A stretch of 64,000 bases of DNA, from contig WBUG01000003.1 of assembly GCA_008933835.1 (NCBI GenBank), positions 1-64,000 on the forward strand, written 5' to 3'. The notes under the pieces are model-generated. The model was not told where the DNA came from. It was given only the letters and a program-made list of their open reading frames with translations, and searched no databases. The stretch is from Bacteroidota bacterium (lineage in GTDB: Bacteria > Bacteroidota > Ignavibacteria > UBA10030 > UBA8401). The position numbers and the translations under genes were made by a program. How positions within the stretch are numbered: the stretch's first letter is position 1; each line of letters opens with the position of its first letter. Shown piece after piece: positions 28,834 through 37,511 of the stretch.

Positions 28834-29661
28834 TTGAAAAAGTACCTCAGCTTCATCAAAATTGAACATACGCTCTTCTCGCTGCCGATGATCTACAGCG
28901 GCGTCTTCCTCGCCGCCCGGGAAGCTCCCTCCTGGTCCCTGCTCGGACTGGTGCTCACCGCCGCTGTCGGGGCGCGGCTGGTGGCGATGACGCTCAACCG
29001 CATCATCGACCGGGAGATCGACAAGCGGAATCCCCGCACCATCGGCCGGGAACTGCCGAGCGGCGCCATGAAGCTGGCGGAGAGCTATCTTGTGCTCATC
29101 GCCGGTCTGGCGCTCTACCTCTTATCGGCGAAGCTCATCTCCGATTTCTGTTTCAACCTCTCCCCCATTCCTCTCATCGTCTTCATCATCTATCCGTATC
29201 TCAAGCGGTTCACCCCCCTCGCCCATTTCGGTGTTGGGATGGGGCTGGCCATGGGACCGCTGGGGGGCTTCTTCGCCGTCACCGGTTCGGCGGAACGGCT
29301 GGGCGAAGCGATGCTGCTGCCGCTCTTCAATCTGTTCTGGGCGACGGGGTTCGACATCATCTACTCGACGCTGGACGAGGAGTTCGACCGGAAGGCCGGA
29401 CTCTTTTCGTTCCCCTCCCGGTTCGGTAAGAAACGCGCACTGATGATCTCGGGCGCGCTGCATCTGCTTTCGTTCGGTGTGCTGGTGGCGCTCGTCGCCA
29501 TCTCCCTGAAGGCGCTCATCGCCCTTCCCTTCCTCGCCCTTTCCGGTTTTCTGCTCTGGCTGGAACAGCGGAAAGCGGAGGATGTGGAGCTGGCGTTCTT
29601 CAAGATCAATATCGTGGTCGGCCTCAGCATCCTCCTCATGGTCCTCGTGAGCGTCCTATGA
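28834..29661 (+). CDS. mqnP: UbiA-type prenyltransferase of menaquinone synthesis
   Basis: An integral membrane prenyltransferase that attaches the polyprenyl tail to an aromatic acid. The aspartate-rich motif NRIIDREIDKRNPRT (N-x3-D-x3-D) is present, the second Asp-rich region reads YSTLDEEFDRKAGLFSFP, and eight or nine hydrophobic helices are visible in 275 residues. The start codon is TTG at 28834. Its companions are UbiX- and UbiD-type genes and the MqnE-A and MqnC genes, so the likely substrate is 1,4-dihydroxy-6-naphthoate rather than 4-hydroxybenzoate. That substrate is inferred from context. Its stop overlaps the next ATG (ATGA). Confidence 0.88.
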   Translation: MKKYLSFIKIEHTLFSLPMIYSGVFLAAREAPSWSLLGLVLTAAVGARLVAMTLNRIIDREIDKRNPRTIGRELPSGAMKLAESYLVLIAGLALYLLSAKLISDFCFNLSPIPLIVFIIYPYLKRFTPLAHFGVGMGLAMGPLGGFFAVTGSAERLGEAMLLPLFNLFWATGFDIIYSTLDEEFDRKAGLFSFPSRFGKKRALMISGALHLLSFGVLVALVAISLKALIALPFLALSGFLLWLEQRKAEDVELAFFKINIVVGLSILLMVLVSVL

Positions 29662-30209
29662 AGATCGTCCTGGGCATCACCGGCAGCTCCGGCGCCGTGT
29701 ACGCGCTGGATTTCCTCAAGAAGAGCACGGCGGACAAGTACCTCGTCGTGAGCAAGTGGGGGAAGGTCCTCCTCAAGGACGAACTGAAGATGTCGGAAGA
29801 GGAGCTGCAGCCGTACGTCAAACGGCAGTTCGACGACCGCGACCTGACCGCGCCCATCGCCTCCGGCTCGAACCATTTCGATGCGTTCGTCATCCTTCCC
29901 TGCTCCACCTCCACGCTGGGGAAGATCGCCTCGGGCATCGGCGACTCGCTCATCACCCGCACCGCACAGGTGGCGCTGAAGGAGCGATACCGGCTCATCC
30001 TCTGCGTCCGCGAGACGCCGATGTCCACCCTCGCACTGGAGCAGTGCGCGAAGCTCTCGTCGTACGGCGCCGTCATCATGCCCATCTCGCCGCCGCTCTA
30101 CTTCGTTCCGCAGACCGTGGACGAGTACGTCGGCGCCTTCACGGAGAAGGTCCTCGCCGCTGTCGGCGAACGCCGCGGCCGCGGCTGGCGGTCCGAGGAA
30201 CTGGAGTGA
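29658..30209 (+). CDS. ubiX: UbiX-type flavin prenyltransferase
   Basis: Makes prenylated FMN, the cofactor of the UbiD-type decarboxylase encoded next. The start MKIVLGITGSSGAVYALDFL and the later PCSTSTLGKIASGIGDSLITR and LCVRETPMSTLALEQ are typical UbiX/Pad1 motifs for FMN and dimethylallyl-phosphate binding. Length (183 aa) is normal. Coupled to the prenyltransferase gene by a 4-bp overlap and followed by ubiD after 2 bp, so the three are co-translated. Confidence 0.93.
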   Translation: MKIVLGITGSSGAVYALDFLKKSTADKYLVVSKWGKVLLKDELKMSEEELQPYVKRQFDDRDLTAPIASGSNHFDAFVILPCSTSTLGKIASGIGDSLITRTAQVALKERYRLILCVRETPMSTLALEQCAKLSSYGAVIMPISPPLYFVPQTVDEYVGAFTEKVLAAVGERRGRGWRSEELE

Positions 30210-30211
30210 CC

Positions 30212-31978
30212 ATGTTCGACAATCTGCAGGACTTCCTGAAGCATCTCGAAAAGAACGGCGAGCTCCATCGCGTCGGCGTGGAAGTGGACCCCGAACTCGA
30301 GATCACCGAGATCGCCGTACGCGCCCTCCGCCTCGGCAAACCCGCCCTCCTCTTCGAACGGGTGAAGGGAGCCGACTTCCCGCTCGTCATCAACATGCTC
30401 GCCAGCGAGCGCCGTATCGAGCTCGCGCTCGGCCGTCATCCGGACGAACTCGGGGAGCAGCTCATCGGCTTCGCGGAACGGATGATGCCGCCGTCGCCGA
30501 AGGTGCTCTTCCAGGAGACGGCGATGGTGAAGCGGTTCCTCGCCGCACGGCCGAAGACGATCACCATCGCGCGTTCGCAGGCGGTGATCGAACCGCCGAA
30601 CCTTTCCGCCCTTCCCATCCTCAAGACGTGGCCCGGGGACGGAGGCCGTTTCGTCACACTGCCGCAGGTGGTGACGTACGATCCGAAGAGCGGAAAGCGG
30701 AACATCGGCATGTACCGCATCCAGAAGTTCGACGACCGCACCACCGGCATGCACTGGCAGATCGGCAAAGGGGGCGGATATCACTACCACACCGCGGAGA
30801 GCATGAACCGTCCGCTCGAAACGGCGCTCGTCATCGGCTCGGACCCGGCGCTGCTCCTGGCCACCGTTGCCGCGCTGCCTGAGGGGATCGACGAGGCGAT
30901 GTTCGCCGGGTTCCTGCGCGGCAAACCGACCGAGTTCGTGAGCGGGCGTTCGGTGAACATCCAGGTCCCCGCCAACGCGGAGTTCATCTTCGAAGGGATC
31001 GTGAAGCCGCAGGAGCGGCGTCTCGAGGGGCCGTTCGGGGACCACTTCGGCCACTACTCCGCTGCCGCCGACTATCCGGTGTTCCACATCCATACGATGA
31101 CGCGCCGGAAGGACCCGGTGTACCCCGCCACCATCGTCGGCATCCCGCCGATGGAGGACAAGTACATCGGCGACGCCACCCAGCAGATCCTCGGTCCGCT
31201 CGCGCGGCTCATCCACCACGAAGTGAAGAACGTCTGGGCGTACTACGAGGCCGGCTTCCACAACCTGCTCGTCGTGTCGGTGAACGAACGCTACCGCAAG
31301 GAGGCGATGAAGGCGGCGCTCGGACTGATGGGAACGGGACAGCTCTCCCTCACCAAGTGCCTCATCACCGTCTCCGAGCACGTGGACGTCCGGAACTTCA
31401 ACGAAGTGATGAAGGCGGTCCGGGAGAACTTCGACCCGCACCTCGATTTCGTGATGATCCCGAAGGTGCCGCTGGACACGCTGGACTTCACGTCGTTCAC
31501 GATGAACCTCGGAAGCAAGATGATCATCGACGCCACGGACAAGCACCGTCTGAGACCCAAAGTGAACGCCAAGAAGCTCACCGAAACGGTGAAATCCCTC
31601 ACGTCGTTCGACCGGCGCATCGTCGACGCGCGACTCGTGGAGGGGGCGCTCCTTCTGGTGAAGGTGAAGAAGGACGGCGCGGCGGTCATCCGGAAGGTGG
31701 TGAAGCATCCGGACCTCGCCGGCATCGCCATGGCGGCCACCGTCAGCTTCGACGTGGACATCAACGAGCAGGAGAGTTTCATCTGGGGGCTCTTCACCCG
31801 GTTCGACTGCGAACGGGACGTCATCTTCACCGAACAGAAGCTCATCGGCATCTCCCCCATCTACCGCGGGATCCTCGGCATCGACGCCACGTGGAAGACG
31901 GGGTACCCCGAACCGCTCGCGATGGACGACGCCGTGGTGAAGAAGGTGGACGAGCGGTGGGACAGTTACTGGCGGTGA
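30212..31978 (+). CDS. mqnL: UbiD-type prFMN-dependent decarboxylase of menaquinone synthesis
   Basis: Decarboxylates the prenylated naphthoate (or a related acid) using prenyl-FMN. The protein (588 aa) has the UbiD pattern: TMVKRFLAARPK, RNIGMYRIQKFDDRTTGMHW with the cofactor-binding Arg/His run, EFIFEGIVKPQERRLEGPFGDH containing the catalytic Glu-x-Arg network, and IPPMEDKYIGDATQQI. The start is ATG 30212, 2 bp after ubiX. Context with MqnE-A and MqnC supports the futalosine route (MqnL) rather than ubiquinone synthesis; that part is inference. Confidence 0.88.
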   Translation: MFDNLQDFLKHLEKNGELHRVGVEVDPELEITEIAVRALRLGKPALLFERVKGADFPLVINMLASERRIELALGRHPDELGEQLIGFAERMMPPSPKVLFQETAMVKRFLAARPKTITIARSQAVIEPPNLSALPILKTWPGDGGRFVTLPQVVTYDPKSGKRNIGMYRIQKFDDRTTGMHWQIGKGGGYHYHTAESMNRPLETALVIGSDPALLLATVAALPEGIDEAMFAGFLRGKPTEFVSGRSVNIQVPANAEFIFEGIVKPQERRLEGPFGDHFGHYSAAADYPVFHIHTMTRRKDPVYPATIVGIPPMEDKYIGDATQQILGPLARLIHHEVKNVWAYYEAGFHNLLVVSVNERYRKEAMKAALGLMGTGQLSLTKCLITVSEHVDVRNFNEVMKAVRENFDPHLDFVMIPKVPLDTLDFTSFTMNLGSKMIIDATDKHRLRPKVNAKKLTETVKSLTSFDRRIVDARLVEGALLLVKVKKDGAAVIRKVVKHPDLAGIAMAATVSFDVDINEQESFIWGLFTRFDCERDVIFTEQKLIGISPIYRGILGIDATWKTGYPEPLAMDDAVVKKVDERWDSYWR

Positions 31979-32089
31979 ACCGCCCGCACCGGGACACGGG
32001 AAGACCCACATCCTGACAGGAAGAACGCACTACGAACGGGCGAAGGCTCCGACGCTGATCCATCCCCGTTCCGAGACCGAAACAACGAC

Positions 32090-33949
32090 ATGAACACGAA
32101 CATCCATTTCCGGGACAAGAACCTCCACCCCGTCTGGGACAAGGTGCAGCGCGGCGAGCGGCTGACCCTGCAGGACGGACTCATCCTGTTCGCCTCGCCG
32201 GACGTCATCTCCATCGGTAAGATGGCGCACGCGGTACAGCGGATGAAGAGCGGCGACGCGGTCTACTACGTCGTCAATCAGAAGATCGAGCCGACGAACA
32301 TCTGCGTCCTCTCCTGCTCGTTTTGCGATTTCGCGGTGAAGCAGGGGTCCCCCGAAGCGTACGAAATGACCGTCGCCGACATTCTCGCCAAGCTGAACTC
32401 CGACGTGCACGAGGTGCACATCACCGGTGGTCTCCATCCGGACTGGCCGTGGGAGTACTACGTCGGCATGGTGCGCGACATCAAGAAGGCGTTCCCGCAG
32501 CTGGACGTGAAGGCGTTCACCGCGGTGGAGATCGACTTCTTCCACAAGAAGTTCAAGATGCCCATCGCCGAAGTGCTGCGTCAGCTCTACGACGCCGGTC
32601 TTCGCACGATGCCCGGCGGCGGCGCCGAGGTCTTCTCCGAACGGGTGCGGAAGCTCCTCTTCAACCAGAAGATCGGCGCGAAGACCTGGTTCGACGTCCA
32701 CACCACCGCTCACCGCATGGGCATCCCGTCCAACGCCACGCTCCTCTACGGCCACATCGAAACGTACGAGGAACGGGTCGGCCACATGCTCCGTCTCCGC
32801 GAGGCGCAGGACCAGACCGGCGGGTTCCTCTCCTTCATCCCGCTGGCGTTCCAGCCGGGCGATACGGGCATCAAACCGAAGAACGAGTTCACCTCCGCCA
32901 TCGAGGACCTGAAGACCATCGCCGTGTCGCGACTGATGCTCGACAACGTTCCGCACATCAAGGCGTACTGGGTGATGCTCACCGAAGAGGTCGCCTCGGT
33001 CGCATTGAACTTCGGGGCGGACGACATGGACGGCACCGTGGGGGGCGAGAAGATCGCGCACGACGCCGGAGCGGTCAGTCCCATGGCGATGGCCAAAGAG
33101 AAGCTCGTGAAGATCATCACCGACGCCGGGAAGATCCCGGTGGAACGCGACGTCTACTATAACGCCCTGAACGTCGACGCCGCCAACGTGATCGGCCAGA
33201 TCCCGTACCTAAACTCGGTCCCGTTCTACGCCCACTTCGAGCAGCGGCAGTTCAAGATGCTCCCCATCGCCCCGCGGCGCATGGGCGTGCTCGCACAGAA
33301 GGGACAGATCGACGCCGGCCTCTTCTCCCTGATGGACTACTTCGCGCAGGAAGAGTCCCTCGAAGCGGCCCGGTTCGGCATCGCGTCGCGCGATCAGGTG
33401 AAGAGCGTCATCCTGCTGACCAACGAGGGATGGCGCGGCCTGCATGGAAAGACCATCGGCATCATCGACGACACGGCCACCTCCGTGAAACTGCTGCAGG
33501 TGCTGTTGGAGAAGAAATACGGCGTCAAGGCGAACCTGGAACGGATGCACGCCGGAGTGAACGATTACTCGCGCTACGATGCCGTGATGCTCATCGGCGA
33601 TGCGGCGCTGCGGGCGGTGAAGGAGGGCGGAACCGGGTTCTACCTCTGTTACGACCTCGCCAAGGAATGGTATGACTGGCAGAAGATGCCATTCGTCTTC
33701 GCGGTATGGGCCTACCGCCGCACCCTCCCGCCGGAGCGGAAAGCGGAGCTGAACGAGCTGATCGACACGGCGCTGCAGCGAGGCGAAGCGGAGATCGAGA
33801 CGGTCGGCGCGGTGCACGGCCGGCGCATCCACCTCACACCCGAAGAATCGGCGGAGTTCCTGCAGGGATTCAATTACCGGCTCGGTGACCGGGAGCAAGA
33901 GGCGATGCGGCTGTTCAAAAAACTGATTGAAGAAGTGGAAGTTAGTTAG
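32090..33949 (+). CDS. mqnE-mqnA: MqnE-MqnA fusion: aminofutalosine synthase joined to chorismate dehydratase (619 aa)
   Basis: Residues 1 to about 365 are a radical SAM enzyme with the cluster motif C-x3-C-x2-C (Cys-72, 76, 79 in ICVLSCSFCDF), HITGGLHPDWPWEYY and PGGGAEVFSERVR, matching MqnE, which builds aminodeoxyfutalosine from the MqnA product and SAM. From about 368 (IGQIPYLNSVPFYAHFEQ) the sequence is a periplasmic-binding-fold domain like MqnA, which dehydrates chorismate to 3-enolpyruvylbenzoate (LAQKGQIDAGLFSLMDYF, GKTIGIIDDTATSVKLLQ, FVFAVWAYRR). The two catalyse consecutive steps, so the fusion could channel the intermediate. Reading frame is continuous across the junction. No MqnB or MqnD gene is in the window. 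Confidence 0.9.
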   Translation: MNTNIHFRDKNLHPVWDKVQRGERLTLQDGLILFASPDVISIGKMAHAVQRMKSGDAVYYVVNQKIEPTNICVLSCSFCDFAVKQGSPEAYEMTVADILAKLNSDVHEVHITGGLHPDWPWEYYVGMVRDIKKAFPQLDVKAFTAVEIDFFHKKFKMPIAEVLRQLYDAGLRTMPGGGAEVFSERVRKLLFNQKIGAKTWFDVHTTAHRMGIPSNATLLYGHIETYEERVGHMLRLREAQDQTGGFLSFIPLAFQPGDTGIKPKNEFTSAIEDLKTIAVSRLMLDNVPHIKAYWVMLTEEVASVALNFGADDMDGTVGGEKIAHDAGAVSPMAMAKEKLVKIITDAGKIPVERDVYYNALNVDAANVIGQIPYLNSVPFYAHFEQRQFKMLPIAPRRMGVLAQKGQIDAGLFSLMDYFAQEESLEAARFGIASRDQVKSVILLTNEGWRGLHGKTIGIIDDTATSVKLLQVLLEKKYGVKANLERMHAGVNDYSRYDAVMLIGDAALRAVKEGGTGFYLCYDLAKEWYDWQKMPFVFAVWAYRRTLPPERKAELNELIDTALQRGEAEIETVGAVHGRRIHLTPEESAEFLQGFNYRLGDREQEAMRLFKKLIEEVEVS

Positions 33950-33957
33950 TACCTTGC
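33927..33957 (+). promoter_or_regulatory. Internal promoter of the TIR-like gene (TTG-N20-TACCTTGC)
   Basis: TTG at 33927-33929, 20 bp, TACCTTGC at 33950-33957. The element straddles the mqnE-A stop codon (33947-33949) and leaves a leader of about 24 nt. Confidence 0.5.
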
Positions 33958-33984
33958 TGTTCATCATTGCATAGAACGGAACCG

Positions 33985-34884
33985 ATGGACCATCAGCTGC
34001 TGACGAAATTGCAGGAACTCATCCAGCAGGGCGAAAAGCTCGTGCCGGAGGGCGGATTGGAATTCTCCGGCTACAACGCCAAGATGCAGAGCCAATACCT
34101 CCTGTGGCGCAAGAACGGGCTCGACGTGCTGACCAAAGTGGGCGAGAAGGCGGCGGTCATGCGGGAAAAGGTCACCAAGGACGAGAACGGCGCGTACTTC
34201 TATCAGAACTCCGCCCAGCTCATCCTCGAGACGCTGAAGCAGGCCCTCCCCATCGTCGAAGCCGATGTGAAGAAGAACGGTCCGAAACCGGCACCGGCTC
34301 CCCCGCCGCCGCCCGCTCCGAAACCGGAACCGGCACCCGCACCGGCGCCGGCCCCGAAACCGGAACCGGCTCCCGCACCGAAGCCCGAGCCGAAGCCAGA
34401 ACCGGCCCCGGCCAAACCGGCGCCCGCTCCGAAACCGGAACAGCCGAAACCCGAAGCGCCGAAAGCCGCTCCGGCACCCGCCGCACCGGCGGCGTCGCAG
34501 AAGGAAGTGCTCATCATCTCCTCGTCGGAGACCGAGCTCCAGTCACAGCTCACCTCCTTCCTGAAGGAGATCAGCATCGAACCGGTGGTGTTCAAACGCG
34601 GTACGGCACAGGACGCCATCATCTCGTTCGTGGACCAGCATCCCGGCGTCCGCTATGCCTACTACCTCTTCAACGCCGAGGATGTCAACATTGCGATGTT
34701 CGAAATGGGATTCCTCATGGGCCGCGTCGGCAACCACAAGGTCGTCTGCGTCCATATGAAGGAGGACGCTCCGCCGAAGGGTCTCCCCGGCGTCAGCTAC
34801 AAAGAGATCGTCGTGAAGCTCGAGGAGATCAGCTTCGGACTCATCAAGGACCTGAAAGCGGCCGGATACTCCGTCTCCATCTGA
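33985..34884 (+). CDS. TIR-like (CAP12-type) domain protein with helical N-terminus and Pro-rich linker (299 aa)
   Basis: Three parts are visible. Residues 1-96 form an amphipathic helical domain (LLTKLQELIQQGEKLV, YLLWRKNGLDVLTKVG). Residues 99-172 are a Lys-Pro-Ala-Glu linker of KPEPAPAP repeats. Residues 173-299 resemble the predicted nucleotide-binding TIR-like family (PF10137): KEVLIISSSETELQSQL, AQDAIISFVDQHPGVRYA, then VNIAMFEMGFLMGRVGNHKV, with Asn and Glu-240 at the place of the family's NVxFELG catalytic motif. The end reads LIKDLKAAGYSVSI, as in that family. In defence systems such domains cleave NAD or bind cyclic nucleotides; here the function is unknown. The start is ATG 33985. 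Own promoter and terminator inside the menaquinone block. Confidence 0.72.
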   Translation: MDHQLLTKLQELIQQGEKLVPEGGLEFSGYNAKMQSQYLLWRKNGLDVLTKVGEKAAVMREKVTKDENGAYFYQNSAQLILETLKQALPIVEADVKKNGPKPAPAPPPPPAPKPEPAPAPAPAPKPEPAPAPKPEPKPEPAPAKPAPAPKPEQPKPEAPKAAPAPAAPAASQKEVLIISSSETELQSQLTSFLKEISIEPVVFKRGTAQDAIISFVDQHPGVRYAYYLFNAEDVNIAMFEMGFLMGRVGNHKVVCVHMKEDAPPKGLPGVSYKEIVVKLEEISFGLIKDLKAAGYSVSI

Positions 34885-34903
34885 CCGGCGGACACCATCA
34901 TGA

Positions 34904-34939
34904 CCTTGCCGGACGGCGGATCCGACGGCAAGGTTTTTT
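34904..34939 (+). terminator. Intrinsic terminator after the TIR-like gene
   Basis: Stem CCTTGCCG/CGGCAAGG (34904-34911 and 34926-34933) followed by TTTTTT, ending 9 nt before the mqnC start. It would separate mqnC from the upstream genes unless read-through occurs. Confidence 0.8.
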
Positions 34940-34948
34940 ATTGACACC

Positions 34949-36043
34949 ATGACCCTCGCAGAACTCTACCGTGACATCCGCGGCGGCCGCCGCCTCACCC
35001 CCGAAGAGGGGCTCTTCCTGCTTCGCAACGCGCAGCTGCTGGACCTCGGCGATCTCGCCAACGAGATCCGGTTCCGGAAGAATCCCGAATCCGCCGTCAC
35101 CTTCGTTCTCGACTCCAATCCGAACTACACCAACGTCTGCACCATCGACTGCATCTTCTGCGCCTTCTACCGTCATCCGGGCGAAGAAGGGGTCTACACG
35201 CACACCGTGGACGAGATGATCGCGAAGTTCAAGGATTCCGCCGCGAAAGGAATCACCACGATCCTGCTGCAGGGCGGCGTGAATCCCGACCTGCCGTTCG
35301 ACTACTATCTGGAGATGGTCTCCCGGACGGTGAAGGAAGTTCCCGAGATCCATCCGCACTTCTTCTCGACGTCGGAGATCCTCGAGATGGCGCGCGTGTC
35401 GGGACTCTCCCTCACGGAGGTCCTCTCGCGGTTGTGGGAGGCGGGACTCCGCTCCATTCCCGGCGGCGGGGCCGAGATCCTGTCCGACCGCGTGAAGAAG
35501 AAGATCAGCAGCAAGAAAGGGACCTCCGAGGACTGGCTGGGCGTGATGCGCGAGGCGCACCGGCTCGGTTACAGGACCACCGCGACGATGATGTACGGTC
35601 ATTTGGAGAAGGACGAGGACATCGTGGAGCATCTGGAATCCGTCCGGCGCCTTCAGGACGAGCACCGCGGGTTCACGGCGTTCATACCGTGGAGCTTCAA
35701 GCCCGGCAACACGCCGCTGGAGAAGATCATCCCGACCTACGCCACGCCGAAACGGTACCTGGAGATGATCGCCTTCTCACGCATCTATCTGGACAATGTG
35801 GACCACATCCAGGCGTCGTGGTTCAGCGAAGGGAAGAAGACCGGACAGATCGCGCTGCACTTCGGGGCGGACGATTTCGGGGGGACGCTGCTGGAGGAGA
35901 ACGTGCATGCCGCGGCGAACTTCGTGAACAAGACCAACACCGAGGAGTGCATTTCGCTCATCCACGATTCCGGTTTCGACGCCGCACAGCGCGGAACGCT
36001 CTACGACATCAAACGGGTGATACCAAGAATAAAGGCGGCCTGA
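34949..36043 (+). CDS. mqnC: Cyclic dehypoxanthinyl futalosine synthase (radical SAM)
   Basis: Cyclises dehypoxanthine futalosine in the futalosine menaquinone pathway. The [4Fe-4S] motif is C-x3-C-x2-C in VCTIDCIFCAFYRHPGEEGV. The motifs ILLQGGVNPDLPFDYYLEM, GLRSIPGGGAEILSDRVKKK and TATMMYGHLEKDEDIVEHL match MqnC. Length (364 aa) is normal. The ATG lies 9 nt after the T-run of the preceding terminator, with no good ribosome site, so either read-through from mqnE-A or a start very near the ATG must supply the message. A terminator overlaps its stop. Confidence 0.93.
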   Translation: MTLAELYRDIRGGRRLTPEEGLFLLRNAQLLDLGDLANEIRFRKNPESAVTFVLDSNPNYTNVCTIDCIFCAFYRHPGEEGVYTHTVDEMIAKFKDSAAKGITTILLQGGVNPDLPFDYYLEMVSRTVKEVPEIHPHFFSTSEILEMARVSGLSLTEVLSRLWEAGLRSIPGGGAEILSDRVKKKISSKKGTSEDWLGVMREAHRLGYRTTATMMYGHLEKDEDIVEHLESVRRLQDEHRGFTAFIPWSFKPGNTPLEKIIPTYATPKRYLEMIAFSRIYLDNVDHIQASWFSEGKKTGQIALHFGADDFGGTLLEENVHAAANFVNKTNTEECISLIHDSGFDAAQRGTLYDIKRVIPRIKAA

Positions 36044-36056
36044 CAGCCGCCTTTTT
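36031..36056. terminator. Bidirectional terminator between mqnC and the phosphomutase gene
   Basis: Stem AAAGGCGGC/GCCGCCTTT with a 6-nt loop containing the mqnC stop region; TTTTT follows on the plus strand and TTTATT on the minus strand. Confidence 0.8.
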
Positions 36057-36080
36057 CGTTTCCCCCCTCTCCGCCGCCGT

Positions 36081-37511
36081 TCACAGACCGGCGAGCCTCT
36101 TCCCTTCCGCCAACAGCATCCGCACTTCGTCGTCCTTCTGACCCTCGGCGTAGATGCGCACAAGCGGTTCTGTCTGCGAGGTCCGGACGAGCAGCCAGCG
36201 GGCATTGCCGAGAAGGAACTTCACGCCGGTGAGGGCCGTCCCTTCGCGGTACGTGCGGACCGACTGTACGGCGAACCCGCCGAGCGTCTCTCCACCGGTC
36301 ATCGCCGCCAAACGGGGCAGAATGTCGGCCCGGTCCGGACGGTCGTACGGCGCGTCGATGCGGTCGTAATGCACTTCACCCACCACGTCGTACACCTCCC
36401 GCATGATCTCCTTCAGCGTCCGCCCCGTCACCGCGATCATCTCGCAGAAGAGCAGTCCGGTCAGGATGCCGTCCCGCTCCGGCAGGTGATGCTTGAACCC
36501 GAAGCCCCCGCTCTCTTCGCCGCCGAAGAGGAAATCCTCTTTCAGCATCACTTCGGTGATGTACTTGAATCCCACGCTCACATCGAACACCTCCGCTCCG
36601 CGGCGCTGGGCGAGCATGCGCACTTTGTCCGTGACCGAGGCGGACTTGATGACAGCGCCGTTCCATCCCTTGTTCACCTGCAGATGCCAGACGAGCGCGA
36701 GGATGTTCTCCTGCGCCGTCATCCAGGTGCCGTCCTCGTACACGATGGAGCACCGGTCCGCATCGCCGTCCGTCGCGATGCCGAGCAGCGCATCGGTCAC
36801 GGCGGTGTTGTAGAGGAGCGGACCGAGGTTCTGTGCGATGGGCTCCGGCAGTCGGTCATAGAACCGTTCGTCCGGCGTACCGAAGATGGTCTGCGCCCTC
36901 CAGCCGAGCGGAGCAAGGATCTCTTCGAGCAGCGTTCCCCCCGCCCCGCCCATCGAGTCGATCATCACGCTCGCCCGCGCGCTGTCGGTCCGCGCGAACT
37001 CCCGGAGCGCCTGCATGTCCACCACCGTGCCGAGATGGGCGAGGTACGCCGGCAGGAGGTCGATGGTGCGGACGAGCGCGGGATCACTCTTCCCTTCGGT
37101 CGTCGCACGGAGTTCCGCTTCCACGTCGCGGGTCCGGTCGGACATGAAGGGGCCGCCGTACGCCCCTTTGAACTTGATGCCGTTGTAGTCCGGCGGGTTG
37201 TGACTGGCCGTGATCATCACCCCTGCTGAGCATCCGTGATGCCGGACGGCGAAGGAGAGGACCGGAGTGGGAACGATGGAGGATGCGAGGATGACCGGAT
37301 GTCCGTGGGCCGAGAGGATCTCGGCGAAGAGCGATGCGAAATGTTTCGAACGGCGGCGTCCGTCGTATGCGATGGCGACGCTCGATCCCGCGTCTCCGGT
37401 CGAATGAAGATGCCGGACGAACGCCTCTGCCACACGGGTCACGTTCAGGTCGGTGAAGACCGAGTCGAGCAGCGCCCGCCAGCCGTCCGTACCGAACCGG
37501 ATGTCACGCAT
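36081..37511 (-). CDS. Phosphoglucomutase/phosphomannomutase family protein (476 aa)
   Basis: An alpha-D-phosphohexomutase interconverting hexose 1- and 6-phosphates. The catalytic phosphoserine loop MITASHNPPDYNGIKFKG, the Mg-binding loop ATDGDADRCSIV, the sugar-binding loop FGGEESGGFGFKHH and the phosphate-binding loop RTSQTEPLVRIYAEG are all present. The start is ATG 37511 (MRDIRFGTDGWRAL), overlapping the end of the zinc-ribbon gene by 8 bp. Whether it prefers glucose, mannose or glucosamine phosphate cannot be read from the sequence. Confidence 0.93.
   Translation of the reverse strand: MRDIRFGTDGWRALLDSVFTDLNVTRVAEAFVRHLHSTGDAGSSVAIAYDGRRRSKHFASLFAEILSAHGHPVILASSIVPTPVLSFAVRHHGCSAGVMITASHNPPDYNGIKFKGAYGGPFMSDRTRDVEAELRATTEGKSDPALVRTIDLLPAYLAHLGTVVDMQALREFARTDSARASVMIDSMGGAGGTLLEEILAPLGWRAQTIFGTPDERFYDRLPEPIAQNLGPLLYNTAVTDALLGIATDGDADRCSIVYEDGTWMTAQENILALVWHLQVNKGWNGAVIKSASVTDKVRMLAQRRGAEVFDVSVGFKYITEVMLKEDFLFGGEESGGFGFKHHLPERDGILTGLLFCEMIAVTGRTLKEIMREVYDVVGEVHYDRIDAPYDRPDRADILPRLAAMTGGETLGGFAVQSVRTYREGTALTGVKFLLGNARWLLVRTSQTEPLVRIYAEGQKDDEVRMLLAEGKRLAGL

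Noticed and set aside
30098-32011. Long minus-strand open frame opposite the UbiD-type gene
   Set aside because: Antisense shadow; no motif, and the opposing protein is fully conserved.
34279-34500. Repetitive CCGAAACCGGAACCGGC-like DNA that looks like a short tandem-repeat or CRISPR-like array
   Set aside because: It is the coding sequence of the Lys-Pro-Glu-Ala linker of the TIR-like protein; units are irregular and in frame.
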